From assembly GCA_900548875.1 (NCBI GenBank), contig URMA01000012.1, positions 1-50,897 on the forward strand: 50,897 nt of DNA. The letters are read 5' to 3'. The translations under genes and the position numbers were made by a program. The stretch's first letter is position 1; every line of letters starts with the position of its first letter. Source of the stretch: an uncultured Porphyromonadaceae bacterium. Its GTDB lineage: Bacteria; Bacteroidota; Bacteroidia; Bacteroidales; Muribaculaceae. The notes beneath the pieces are model-generated. The model saw nothing but the letters and a program-made list of their open reading frames with translations. It did no database searches and had not been told where the DNA came from. This document shows, piece after piece, positions 42,089 to 50,241 of the stretch.

Positions 42089-42326
42089 GTTATAGGTGAA
42101 ATACGAACTCTACGAATAATATTATAGTGGTTAGTATCTCACCGTACAATGAGTATCGGTTAGAGTTTTTGTTCAGTTAGAAGCATTGAAATTCTATTCC
42201 TAAATTTTTTGTTTAGGATTAAATGCCCCCGACAATACTTCGAAAGTTTACAGAATAAAACACTTAAACATTTCTTGGACAATACAAAAGTGCGACTAAA
42301 GAAGCCTATTATATAATATAATTCAC

Positions 42327-42334
42327 TACTTTTG
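42327..42334 (+). promoter_or_regulatory. -7 element of the XRE-hsd operon
   Basis: TACTTTTG, perfect TAnnTTTG. Transcription would start near 42341, so the in-frame TTG at 42332 cannot be the start and the ATG at 42356 is chosen. Confidence 0.6.
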
Positions 42335-42355
42335 TGGAATAATAGTGTTTGTATT

Positions 42356-42559
42356 ATGAAATTGAACAGAATAAAACCTGTTTTAGCAGAAAAGGGTATT
42401 TCTCAAACATGGCTGGCTAAGAAACTTGGCAAGAGTTTCAGTATGGTCAATGCGTATGCTTGTAATCGTTCACAGCCTAATTTGGATACTCTTCAGCAAA
42501 TTGCGGAGATTCTTCAAGTTGATTTGAAGGAACTGATAACCGATAAAGGAGAAAGGTAA
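42356..42559 (+). CDS. XRE-family helix-turn-helix regulator of the type I R-M operon
   Basis: 67 residues, a single XRE/Cro helix-turn-helix (KGISQTWLAKKLGKSFSMVN as the two core helices; NRSQPNLDTLQQIAEIL after). The protein is short, as expected for a controller of a restriction operon. It lies 4 bp before hsdR and most likely tunes expression of hsdRM. A decayed relative is at 38132-38321. Confidence 0.93.
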   Translation: MKLNRIKPVLAEKGISQTWLAKKLGKSFSMVNAYACNRSQPNLDTLQQIAEILQVDLKELITDKGER

Positions 42560-42563
42560 AGTT

Positions 42564-45500
42564 ATGGAATACAAATTCAATGAAAATACACGAGTGCAGG
42601 TTCCGGCTGCCTTACATTTGTGTAGGCTTGGATATACATATTTGGACAATATAACAGAATATGACAGCAAGACTAATATTCTGACGGATGTTTTTTTGCG
42701 TAGTGTTCAACGTCTAAACCCAGAGCTGTCCGATTTGCAGGCAAAGCAATTGCTGAGTGAAATCATATTAATACTTAATAATAATGATCTTGGAAGGGAG
42801 TTTTATAACAAACTGTCTTCCAACAGTAATATAAAACTGATAGACTTCCAAAATGCCGATCATAACGAATGGCATGTAACCACTGAATTTGAGTGTGAGA
42901 ATCAGGATAGTGGAGACAGTTTTAGACCGGACATAACATGTTTTGTAAACGGACTTCCATTAGCGTTTATTGAGGTTAAGAAGCCGAATAACCATGACGG
43001 TATTTTGGCAGAAAGGGAGCGTATCAACATGAGAATGAATAACGCAAAATTCCGGAGATTCCTGAATGTTACTCAGTTGATGATATTTTCCAACAATCAG
43101 GAATATGACAATGAAAGTAGAGTTCCGATTCAAGGTGCATTTTATTGCTGTACATCCAAAAGCAAAGCTTTCTTCAACGTTTTCCGTGAGGCTGATAAAG
43201 GTTTTGTGACAGGGTATCCTTATAAGGCTGTATCTGATAGTACGGAAAAACAGATATTGCAACACAGAAATTGTGTCGTTATCAAAAATCTACCTGAATA
43301 TAATACAAACAAAGATATAAATACTCCAACCAACCGGATTCTAACATCTATGCTCAGTAAAGAGAGATTTCTCTTTTTATTAAGATATGGTTTTGCCTAT
43401 GTGGACAGAAAGATCGAATTGGAAGACGGTAGTAAGACTACCCAGTTGGAAAAACATGTAATGCGTTACCAACAACTCTTTGCTTCTTTTGCTATCCGAA
43501 AGAAATTGAATAATGGAGTAAAAAGCGGAATTATCTGGCATACACAGGGTAGCGGAAAAACAGCCTTGGCGTATTATTCCGTACGTAGTCTGACTGACTT
43601 TTATGCAGCAAAGAAAACCGCCGTGAAGTTTTATTTCATTGTGGATCGTCTTGACTTGATGGAGCAGGCTAAGGATGAATTCGTGGCAAGAGGACTATCT
43701 GTCAGAACGGCTAACAGCAGAGATGAATTGATGTCAGATATACGCAGTACGAATTTGACAGAAAATGCAGAAGGAAAAGCGGAGATAATGGTGGTCAATA
43801 TCCAGAAATTCAAACAGGATTCCACCAAAATACAGATTGATTCCAATTATAGCACCCGTTTACAGCGTATATTCTTTATCGACGAGGCCCATAGAGGTTA
43901 TAACCCACAAGGAAGTTTCTTGGCAAATCTGTTGTCGGCTGATAAAGATTCTATAAAGATTGCTTTAACAGGTACACCTTTGCTGAAAGAGGAAAGGGAG
44001 TCATGGCGTGTATTCGGTGATTATATTGACACGTATTATTATGACAAGTCAATAGCAGACGGCTATACTCTGAAACTTATGAGAGAACCTGTCGAAACAA
44101 TTTATAAAGAAAAAATAGAGAGTATTCTTGATAAACTGGCAGGTGGTATTGAAGTTAGAAGAAGTGATATTGACCGCAACAAGATTATTGAACATGAATC
44201 TTACCTTAATGCTTTAATAGACTATATTATAGCCGATTTCCGACGGTTCCGTATTGAACAAGCTGATGATACGGTGGGTGCGATGATTGTATGCAAGACA
44301 AATCCACAAGCCCGTGAAATGTATCGTTTGTGGCAAGAACGCTTTAATAAGGCATTGTATATAGAAGAGAAACATGATGAAAATCTGATGATAGCTGCTG
44401 AGCCTATGGTAGCCTATGGGAATCATACAAAACCGCTTAAGGCTTCTTTAATATTGCATGATGAAGGAGACAAGGAGGAACGCAAAGCATACATTGACGA
44501 ATATAAGAAAAAGCTATCAATTGATATATTGATTGTCAATCAGATGCTTCTGACTGGATTTGATGCTCCCCGTTTGAAGAGACTCTATTTGGGGCGTAGT
44601 CTTGACGGGCATGATTTGCTGCAGGCATTGACAAGGGTAAACAGGCCATACCATAAATTCAAGTATGGGTATGTCGTGGATTTTGTGAATATCAAGGAAA
44701 ATTTCGATGCTACAAATGACCGCTATCTGCGTGAATTGAACCGTACTGCTGATATTGAGGAAACAGGCGAGAAAGAAACAGTAGGAGAAGCTCTCATTGT
44801 TGATAAAGAGCAAATTATAGAACAGATAAAGGAAATCCGCAGTATTTTGTTCAATTATACTTGCGATAATCTTGAAGAGTTCAGAAAGGAAATAGACGAG
44901 ATTGAAAATAAAGAAAACCTGTATACGCTCCGTTCTACTCTTGAAAATGCCAAAGCAATCATAAACCAAATAAGGGCATTTGGAGATGAAGAACTTAAAG
45001 AGAATATCAACAGTCTGCCCAAAGGTACTGTTCCTACACTCATTACAGAGGTTTCGCACCGTATCGAACGAATGAATCTGCTGGAAAGTACCGAACATAA
45101 GGCGGATGTCTCAGGAATCATCAATGTTGCTCTTTCAGAACTGGAATTCGAGTTCAAAAAAGGAATTTCAGAGGAATTGCGTATTGTAGTCAATGACATC
45201 CGAGAACGTTGTGAAAGAGTTCAGGCAGAATTTGAAGCTAACTTTGATAGAACAGAAGACAAGTATGTGATTTTAGCTGACGAATTTCGGGAATATTTCA
45301 GAAAGAAAGGTTTTGTTCCTCAAAGTACGCAAGATGCGAAAGAAAGCATTGATTATATGGATTCAGTGATGAAGAAAATTCGTGAGATCAACCGCCGAAA
45401 TAATATACTCAAAAAGAAATATCAAGGAGATGAACGCTTTGTCCGTATTCATAAGCGCATTGAGGAAGAAAATGAAAAGCGTGAAAAACCTATTATTTCC

Positions 45501-45740
45501 AAGGCTGAATACGAAATAGCAGAAAGTCTGTCAAAAATGAAACGTGAAATTGATAACAGGATTTACCTTGATATAAACATTATAGCTAATGAGAACAGTT
45601 TCAAGAGAGACACATTGGCTATGATAGGCCATCAACTCATAGATTTGGGGATAAATACAAGTATCTCCGACCGGAAATTCATTAACAACCTCATTGCAAA
45701 TGAATATATAAACCAATACAATCAAGTTTACTTAAAATAA
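42564..45740 (+). CDS. hsdR: Type I restriction endonuclease subunit R
   Basis: 1058 residues. N-terminal nuclease domain with PD-(D/E)XK residues (D123, E137, K139 in IEVKK). Helicase/translocase motor: Walker A TQGSGKT (327-333), DEAH box FIDEAH (440-443), motif III ALTGTP, motif VI QALTRVNRP. The long helical C-terminus (~750-1058) binds the methyltransferase core. Together with HsdM and HsdS it translocates and cuts DNA lacking the proper adenine methylation. It is followed after 1 bp by hsdM. Confidence 0.97.
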   Translation: MEYKFNENTRVQVPAALHLCRLGYTYLDNITEYDSKTNILTDVFLRSVQRLNPELSDLQAKQLLSEIILILNNNDLGREFYNKLSSNSNIKLIDFQNADHNEWHVTTEFECENQDSGDSFRPDITCFVNGLPLAFIEVKKPNNHDGILAERERINMRMNNAKFRRFLNVTQLMIFSNNQEYDNESRVPIQGAFYCCTSKSKAFFNVFREADKGFVTGYPYKAVSDSTEKQILQHRNCVVIKNLPEYNTNKDINTPTNRILTSMLSKERFLFLLRYGFAYVDRKIELEDGSKTTQLEKHVMRYQQLFASFAIRKKLNNGVKSGIIWHTQGSGKTALAYYSVRSLTDFYAAKKTAVKFYFIVDRLDLMEQAKDEFVARGLSVRTANSRDELMSDIRSTNLTENAEGKAEIMVVNIQKFKQDSTKIQIDSNYSTRLQRIFFIDEAHRGYNPQGSFLANLLSADKDSIKIALTGTPLLKEERESWRVFGDYIDTYYYDKSIADGYTLKLMREPVETIYKEKIESILDKLAGGIEVRRSDIDRNKIIEHESYLNALIDYIIADFRRFRIEQADDTVGAMIVCKTNPQAREMYRLWQERFNKALYIEEKHDENLMIAAEPMVAYGNHTKPLKASLILHDEGDKEERKAYIDEYKKKLSIDILIVNQMLLTGFDAPRLKRLYLGRSLDGHDLLQALTRVNRPYHKFKYGYVVDFVNIKENFDATNDRYLRELNRTADIEETGEKETVGEALIVDKEQIIEQIKEIRSILFNYTCDNLEEFRKEIDEIENKENLYTLRSTLENAKAIINQIRAFGDEELKENINSLPKGTVPTLITEVSHRIERMNLLESTEHKADVSGIINVALSELEFEFKKGISEELRIVVNDIRERCERVQAEFEANFDRTEDKYVILADEFREYFRKKGFVPQSTQDAKESIDYMDSVMKKIREINRRNNILKKKYQGDERFVRIHKRIEEENEKREKPIISKAEYEIAESLSKMKREIDNRIYLDINIIANENSFKRDTLAMIGHQLIDLGINTSISDRKFINNLIANEYINQYNQVYLK

Positions 45741-45741
45741 T

Positions 45742-47406
45742 ATGGACGCAAATACCCAGAATATATCAGAAGCTACGATAGCCCTTATCGATTCATTAAA
45801 ATCAACCACTTCCCATTTCGGTCTTGCTAATAGTGGAAGCGAATACAAAATTATTACGGAAATGTTCCTGTATAAGTATTTCAATGACAAATTCGGATAT
45901 GAGGCAAAACGTGATAAAGTATATGGAGAAAGATTGAGCAAGGCAGACAAATGGGATGCAGAATATGACAAATTTACAGAAGATGAAGTAGAAGATTTGT
46001 TCAGCTATCTCCCAGCATCTGTACCTTTGCTTAAACCTGAACATACATTGGCGCATTTGTATAATACCTCTGGAGCTGGAGATTTTTCTACACGACTGGA
46101 TGCGACATTGATTGATATTGCCAATCTGAATGCAGATACATTTTCTGTCGTAACTTCCGGAAAAAGCAGGGTCAATATATTCAGTGCGCTTACCCAGTTT
46201 GTTACAGATCCTCAGAAAAGAGATGATTTTGCACGGTCATTGATGAGTTCCGTTGCGTCATTCAATTTTGAAAGTGTTTTTGCAGAAAAATATGACTTCT
46301 TCTCACGGATATTTGAGTATCTTATAAAAGATTACAATAACGCAGGAGGCGGAAAATACGCGGAATATTATACTCCAAGGGCAATCGCACAAGTAATGGC
46401 TCGTTTGCTCGTTGGTGATAATGCAGACTTGAGGGGTGTCACATGTTATGACCCATCAGCAGGAACAGGCACTTTGCTTATGGCCTTGGCTCATCAGATA
46501 GGGGAAGACCGTTGTACGATCTTCAGTCAGGATATATCAGAAAAATCCAGTGAGATGCTTCGACTGAATCTCATTCTGAACAATCTCTCAGGAAGTCTTC
46601 CGAATGTCGTACAGGGTAATACGCTTACAGAACCATACCATAAGGAAGAAAACGGGACACTTCGAAAATTCGATTTCGTTGTTTCCAATCCGCCATTCAA
46701 TCTGGATTTCTCGGATTTTAGAGACACATTGGCTTCTGATACAGTACGTTTTTGGGCTGGTGTGCCATCTGTCCCGGCAAAGAAGAAAGAGTCAATGTCT
46801 ATCTACCTGTGCTTTATACAGCATCTTATCAATTCACTGAAAACGACCGGAAAGGGGGCTATTGTCATTCCAACGGGATTCATTACAGCCAAAAGTGGTG
46901 TTGAAAGAAAGGTTTTGACGAAAATTATAGATAACCGCTGGGTATATGGCTGTATCTCCATGCCAAGCAATGTGTTTGCAAATACAGGTACGAATGTTTC
47001 CGTTCTGTTCTTTGACAAAGCTGCTTCCGCCGAGAAAGTCATATTGATTGATGCGAGCAAATTAGGAGAGGAATATAAGGAAGGGAAAAATAAGAAACGT
47101 AGATTGCTGAATGAAGACATTGATTTAATTGTCAACACATTCAAAAATAAAGAAGCCGTAGAGGATTTCTCGGTTGCTGTAAGCTACGATGAAATTAAAG
47201 AAAAAGGTTATTCGTTATCTGCCGGGCAATATTTTGACATCAAAATTAATTATATTGATATTACGGAAGAAGAGTTTAACTCCCGCATGGCAGAATATAA
47301 AAAGACATTGAGCGAACAGTTTGCTGAAAGCCATCGTCTGGAGGAAGAGATAATGAAGCAGTTGGACGCTTTAAGGTTTAATGCTAATATCGGGAACAAT
47401 GAATAG
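45742..47406 (+). CDS. hsdM: Type I restriction-modification system DNA adenine methyltransferase subunit M
   Basis: 554 residues. Helical HsdM_N domain (1-~165) and N6-adenine methyltransferase domain with the S-adenosylmethionine motif DPSAGTG (237-243) and the catalytic NPPF (316-319). YAEYYTPR precedes motif I as usual. HsdM methylates one adenine in each half-site chosen by HsdS. The end overlaps the rhuM start (ATGAATAG, 47399-47406). Confidence 0.97.
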   Translation: MDANTQNISEATIALIDSLKSTTSHFGLANSGSEYKIITEMFLYKYFNDKFGYEAKRDKVYGERLSKADKWDAEYDKFTEDEVEDLFSYLPASVPLLKPEHTLAHLYNTSGAGDFSTRLDATLIDIANLNADTFSVVTSGKSRVNIFSALTQFVTDPQKRDDFARSLMSSVASFNFESVFAEKYDFFSRIFEYLIKDYNNAGGGKYAEYYTPRAIAQVMARLLVGDNADLRGVTCYDPSAGTGTLLMALAHQIGEDRCTIFSQDISEKSSEMLRLNLILNNLSGSLPNVVQGNTLTEPYHKEENGTLRKFDFVVSNPPFNLDFSDFRDTLASDTVRFWAGVPSVPAKKKESMSIYLCFIQHLINSLKTTGKGAIVIPTGFITAKSGVERKVLTKIIDNRWVYGCISMPSNVFANTGTNVSVLFFDKAASAEKVILIDASKLGEEYKEGKNKKRRLLNEDIDLIVNTFKNKEAVEDFSVAVSYDEIKEKGYSLSAGQYFDIKINYIDITEEEFNSRMAEYKKTLSEQFAESHRLEEEIMKQLDALRFNANIGNNE

Positions 47407-48412
47407 CGAAATACAGTTTTTGTTATATAGTCTTCCAGATGAAGAGGGAAAGGTACAGGTAATCGTCAAAGACGAAACTATTTGGTGTACCCAAAAGGCT
47501 ATGGCACAGCTTTTCGGGGTTGGAGTTCCTGCTATCAGTAAACATCTGAAGAATATTTTTCAGGAAGGAGAACTGCAGAAAGAAGTGGTTGTTTCCAAAA
47601 TGGAAATAACCACTCGGCATGGTGCTATAGAGGGTAAAACACAAACATCTTCTGTCGATTTCTATCACCTTGATGCAATTATTGCCGTAGGCTATCGGGT
47701 TAATTCACTCAGAGCTACAAAATTCCGGCAATGGGCAACCAAAATCCTGAACGAGTATATCCGGAAAGGCTTCGTACTTGATGATGAACGGTTGAAACAA
47801 GGAACGGCAGTGTTTGGCAAGGATTATTTCCGTGAATTGCTTGAAAGAGTACGTTCTATTCGTGCCAGCGAACGCCGTATCTGGCAACAAATTACTGATA
47901 TATATGCGGAATGTAGTATTGATTACGACAAAAATGCTCTGACTACTCAAGAGTTTTATGCCATGGTACAAAATCGCTTCCATTATGCGATTACAGGACA
48001 GACTGCTGCAGAGATTATCTATTCGAAAGCCGATCATACAAAAGAACACATGGGGCTGACTACGTGGAAAAATTCTCCTGATGGTCGGATTCTCAAATCG
48101 GATGTGTCTGTAGCCAAGAATTATCTGACAGAAAAAGAGATCAGGCAATTGGAAAGGACTGTAACATCGTATTTTGATTATATTGAAAATCAGATCGAAC
48201 GGCATAATACTTTCACGATGGAACAATTTGCTACAAGTGTCAATAAGTTCCTTACATTTAATGATTATCAGATTCTTCCGGACAAAGGCCGTATCTCTGC
48301 ATCACAGGCAAAAGCTAAGGCTGAAAGTGAATACGATATTTTCAACAAAACACAAAGGATAGATTCTGACTTTGACAAACAAGTTAGAAAAATGTTGGGC
48401 AAAAAACAATAA
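47399..48412 (+). CDS. rhuM: RhuM-family (virulence-associated) protein
   Basis: 337 residues from the ATG at 47399, which overlaps the hsdM stop; the frame extends six codons further inside hsdM. The N-terminus resembles a phage-regulator DNA-binding domain (WCTQKAMAQLFGVGVPAISK, HLKNIFQEGEL), followed by the YHLDAIIAVGYRVNS ... RQWAT block and a C-terminal domain. RhuM proteins are often placed between hsdM and hsdS in type I loci; their function is unknown, possibly regulatory or toxin-like. It is co-transcribed with the hsd genes. Confidence 0.93.
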   Translation: MNSEIQFLLYSLPDEEGKVQVIVKDETIWCTQKAMAQLFGVGVPAISKHLKNIFQEGELQKEVVVSKMEITTRHGAIEGKTQTSSVDFYHLDAIIAVGYRVNSLRATKFRQWATKILNEYIRKGFVLDDERLKQGTAVFGKDYFRELLERVRSIRASERRIWQQITDIYAECSIDYDKNALTTQEFYAMVQNRFHYAITGQTAAEIIYSKADHTKEHMGLTTWKNSPDGRILKSDVSVAKNYLTEKEIRQLERTVTSYFDYIENQIERHNTFTMEQFATSVNKFLTFNDYQILPDKGRISASQAKAKAESEYDIFNKTQRIDSDFDKQVRKMLGKKQ

Positions 48413-48421
48413 GATGAAGTT

Positions 48422-49039
48422 ATGGATTTGAAAAAATATAAAAAGAAAAGGATTGTTCCACGAGGTTGGAAGGAGATAACTATAGGAGATGTTTTCAGAA
48501 CATCTTCTGGTGCTACACCATTATCTACAGAAGTAAGCTATTATGCGAATGGTACTATCCCTTGGATTAATAGTGGTGAATTGGACAATCCGTACATTTA
48601 TGATACAACAAATTTCATATCACAAAAAGGATTTGAAAATTCGAGTACGGAGATATATCCTATTGATACGGTACTTGTCGCAATGTATGGTGCTACTGCT
48701 GGTAAAGCATCAATTCTGAAAATGGAAGCATGTACAAACCAAGCTGTTTGTGCCATACTTCCAAACAAAGAATATAGCTCTATATTTCTTAAATACAGCA
48801 TTGATACGCTATATGATCATCTTGTAGGTCTCAGTAGTGGTTCTGCAAGAGATAACTTATCACAGACAGAATTAAAAAAACTGAAACTAATAATGCCTGT
48901 TACTAAAAGAGAACAAGATAATATAGTTTCGATTCTTTCTCTAATCGACCGCAAAATAGAACTTAATCGTCTGATAAATCAGAATTTACCGATACTTGAC
49001 CGTTCATTAAGAGCGGTAGGAGTTCGTCACGTTGCTTAG
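48422..49039 (+). CDS. hsdS: Half-length type I specificity subunit (hsdS, currently one TRD)
   Basis: 205 residues, about half the usual HsdS length. It holds one target recognition domain (from PRGWKEITIGDVFRTSSG to LKKLKLIMP) and one conserved helix (LIDRKIELNRLINQNL). After the 16-bp inverted repeat (48973-48988) it carries only a short tail of about 16 residues. The truncation is not decay: inversion of 48973-49707 would join it to the second TRD of the opposite hsdS. It is the last gene of the hsd operon and overlaps the opposite hsdS by 77 bp, tail to tail. Confidence 0.93.
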   Translation: MDLKKYKKKRIVPRGWKEITIGDVFRTSSGATPLSTEVSYYANGTIPWINSGELDNPYIYDTTNFISQKGFENSSTEIYPIDTVLVAMYGATAGKASILKMEACTNQAVCAILPNKEYSSIFLKYSIDTLYDHLVGLSSGSARDNLSQTELKKLKLIMPVTKREQDNIVSILSLIDRKIELNRLINQNLPILDRSLRAVGVRHVA

Positions 49040-50189
49040 TGAGATGTATCATCTCCTGGGTGTTTTTCTTTATCTGTTTCATTATTGGACTAACTTTATC
49101 ACAGAATAAAGAGATAATTCCCTTATTTGCCACACACAACATTGTATTTTCTATATCAGAAGCAATAATTGACTTGAAAACAGAACCGCTTCCTTTTGCT
49201 TTAAGACTTTCAATTAATTGAATAGTCAAGAAGTATAAGTATTCATACTCTTCGTTTTTTGATTTAAGTGCGTAGCAAGACTGGTTCATTGCCATTGGAG
49301 TTCCAACTATAACCAATTTACCTATAGATCCTCTTGCAGTTATGATAATAGTGTTCTCTTCAAATAAAGAAGAGGAACAGTGTTGCAAACCGCTTTCTGT
49401 AATCTTATCTGCTGTTTGTAATTGGAACATTGAACCATTATAATCAGTTGGGCCAAAGAAGGGAATATGTCCGCAATTCCAATATTCGTTAATCTGCTTA
49501 CTAGGTGTTCCACCACTTAAAATATCAGCAATCAAACATATGTTATCAGAATGCCAGTTCTCTGGTATCTCACGTTTCAACTTTTCATTCCAAACCATCT
49601 TACCACCACTTGACTTATATGGTCTTCCATTTTCATCAGGAAAATCAAACTGCACAAACCAGTAATCATAGAGTTGCTTTGCCATCGCTTCTAAATTCTG
49701 ATTTATCTGCTCATTGAGTCTGATTTTTTGGTCAAGATTCAAGAAAAATGTGCCAATGCTTTCCTCCGAACAAGAAAGTGTTGGCATTTCGTATCTTAGA
49801 ATTTGCTCTTTATCTCCACGAGGCATTTTACTTCCTTTGGCTCCTTGCATTACATAGTCAAAAAAAGAATCTTGAAGTAGTACGGCATAAAGAAAACTTG
49901 GTGAATGTCCCTCTTTAGCTCTAAAAACCAACACATCAGAAGAGGCTCCACCATCTATATCTGCAAACCAAACCTTTTTGAGATATGGTCTGATATTTGC
50001 TATTAATACATCGCCACGTTGATAGCGAGTGAGACAACAAGACTGTGGCGGAAGATTGGTTGCAATTTCCCGTCCTTTTTTGTTTTGTAATATGCAGTCT
50101 GTAGTAACATATTCGCGTAAGGCAATATCGTTACTACTGATTTTGTCGGTTACATAATCTGCGATTGATGATAACTTAGTCATATACAT
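48963..50189 (-). CDS. hsdS: Full-length type I specificity subunit (hsdS, two TRDs), opposite strand
   Basis: 408 residues. First TRD ~1-150, central conserved helix (NLDQKIRLNEQINQNLEAMA), second TRD ~200-370 (EIPENWHSDNICLIADILSG at its start), and a C-terminal helix. It is driven by its own promoter (TAACTTTG at 50210-50203), 14 bp before the ATG at 50189; an in-frame ATG at 50183 is an alternative. The 16-bp repeat occurs in its central helix (49707-49692) and, inverted, at its very end (48988-48973). In the present orientation it is the only full-length HsdS of the locus. Confidence 0.94.
   Translation of the reverse strand: MYMTKLSSIADYVTDKISSNDIALREYVTTDCILQNKKGREIATNLPPQSCCLTRYQRGDVLIANIRPYLKKVWFADIDGGASSDVLVFRAKEGHSPSFLYAVLLQDSFFDYVMQGAKGSKMPRGDKEQILRYEMPTLSCSEESIGTFFLNLDQKIRLNEQINQNLEAMAKQLYDYWFVQFDFPDENGRPYKSSGGKMVWNEKLKREIPENWHSDNICLIADILSGGTPSKQINEYWNCGHIPFFGPTDYNGSMFQLQTADKITESGLQHCSSSLFEENTIIITARGSIGKLVIVGTPMAMNQSCYALKSKNEEYEYLYFLTIQLIESLKAKGSGSVFKSIIASDIENTMLCVANKGIISLFCDKVSPIMKQIKKNTQEMIHLTKQRDELLPLLMNGQVSVNSDLSDD
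48973..48988. repeat. Inverted repeat, left arm (recombination site of the hsdS inverton)
   Basis: GATAAATCAGAATTTA; its exact reverse complement is at 49692-49707. In the plus-strand hsdS it encodes INQNL; in the minus-strand hsdS it covers the C-terminal VNSDLS. Confidence 0.85.
49692..49707. repeat. Inverted repeat, right arm (recombination site of the hsdS inverton)
   Basis: TAAATTCTGATTTATC, exact reverse complement of 48973-48988. It lies in the central conserved helix of the full-length hsdS (INQNL), in the same codon phase as in the half-length gene. Confidence 0.85.
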
Positions 50190-50202
50190 CCTGTTTTGGA
50201 TG

Positions 50203-50210
50203 CAAAGTTA
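50203..50210 (-). promoter_or_regulatory. -7 element of the full-length hsdS
   Basis: TAACTTTG on the minus strand, perfect TAnnTTTG, between the recombinase stop and the hsdS ATG. It lies outside the invertible segment, so it keeps driving whichever 3' part is joined. Confidence 0.65.
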
Positions 50211-50241
50211 CGCATTTTCGGGCAGAATCTTGCGCAATTAC

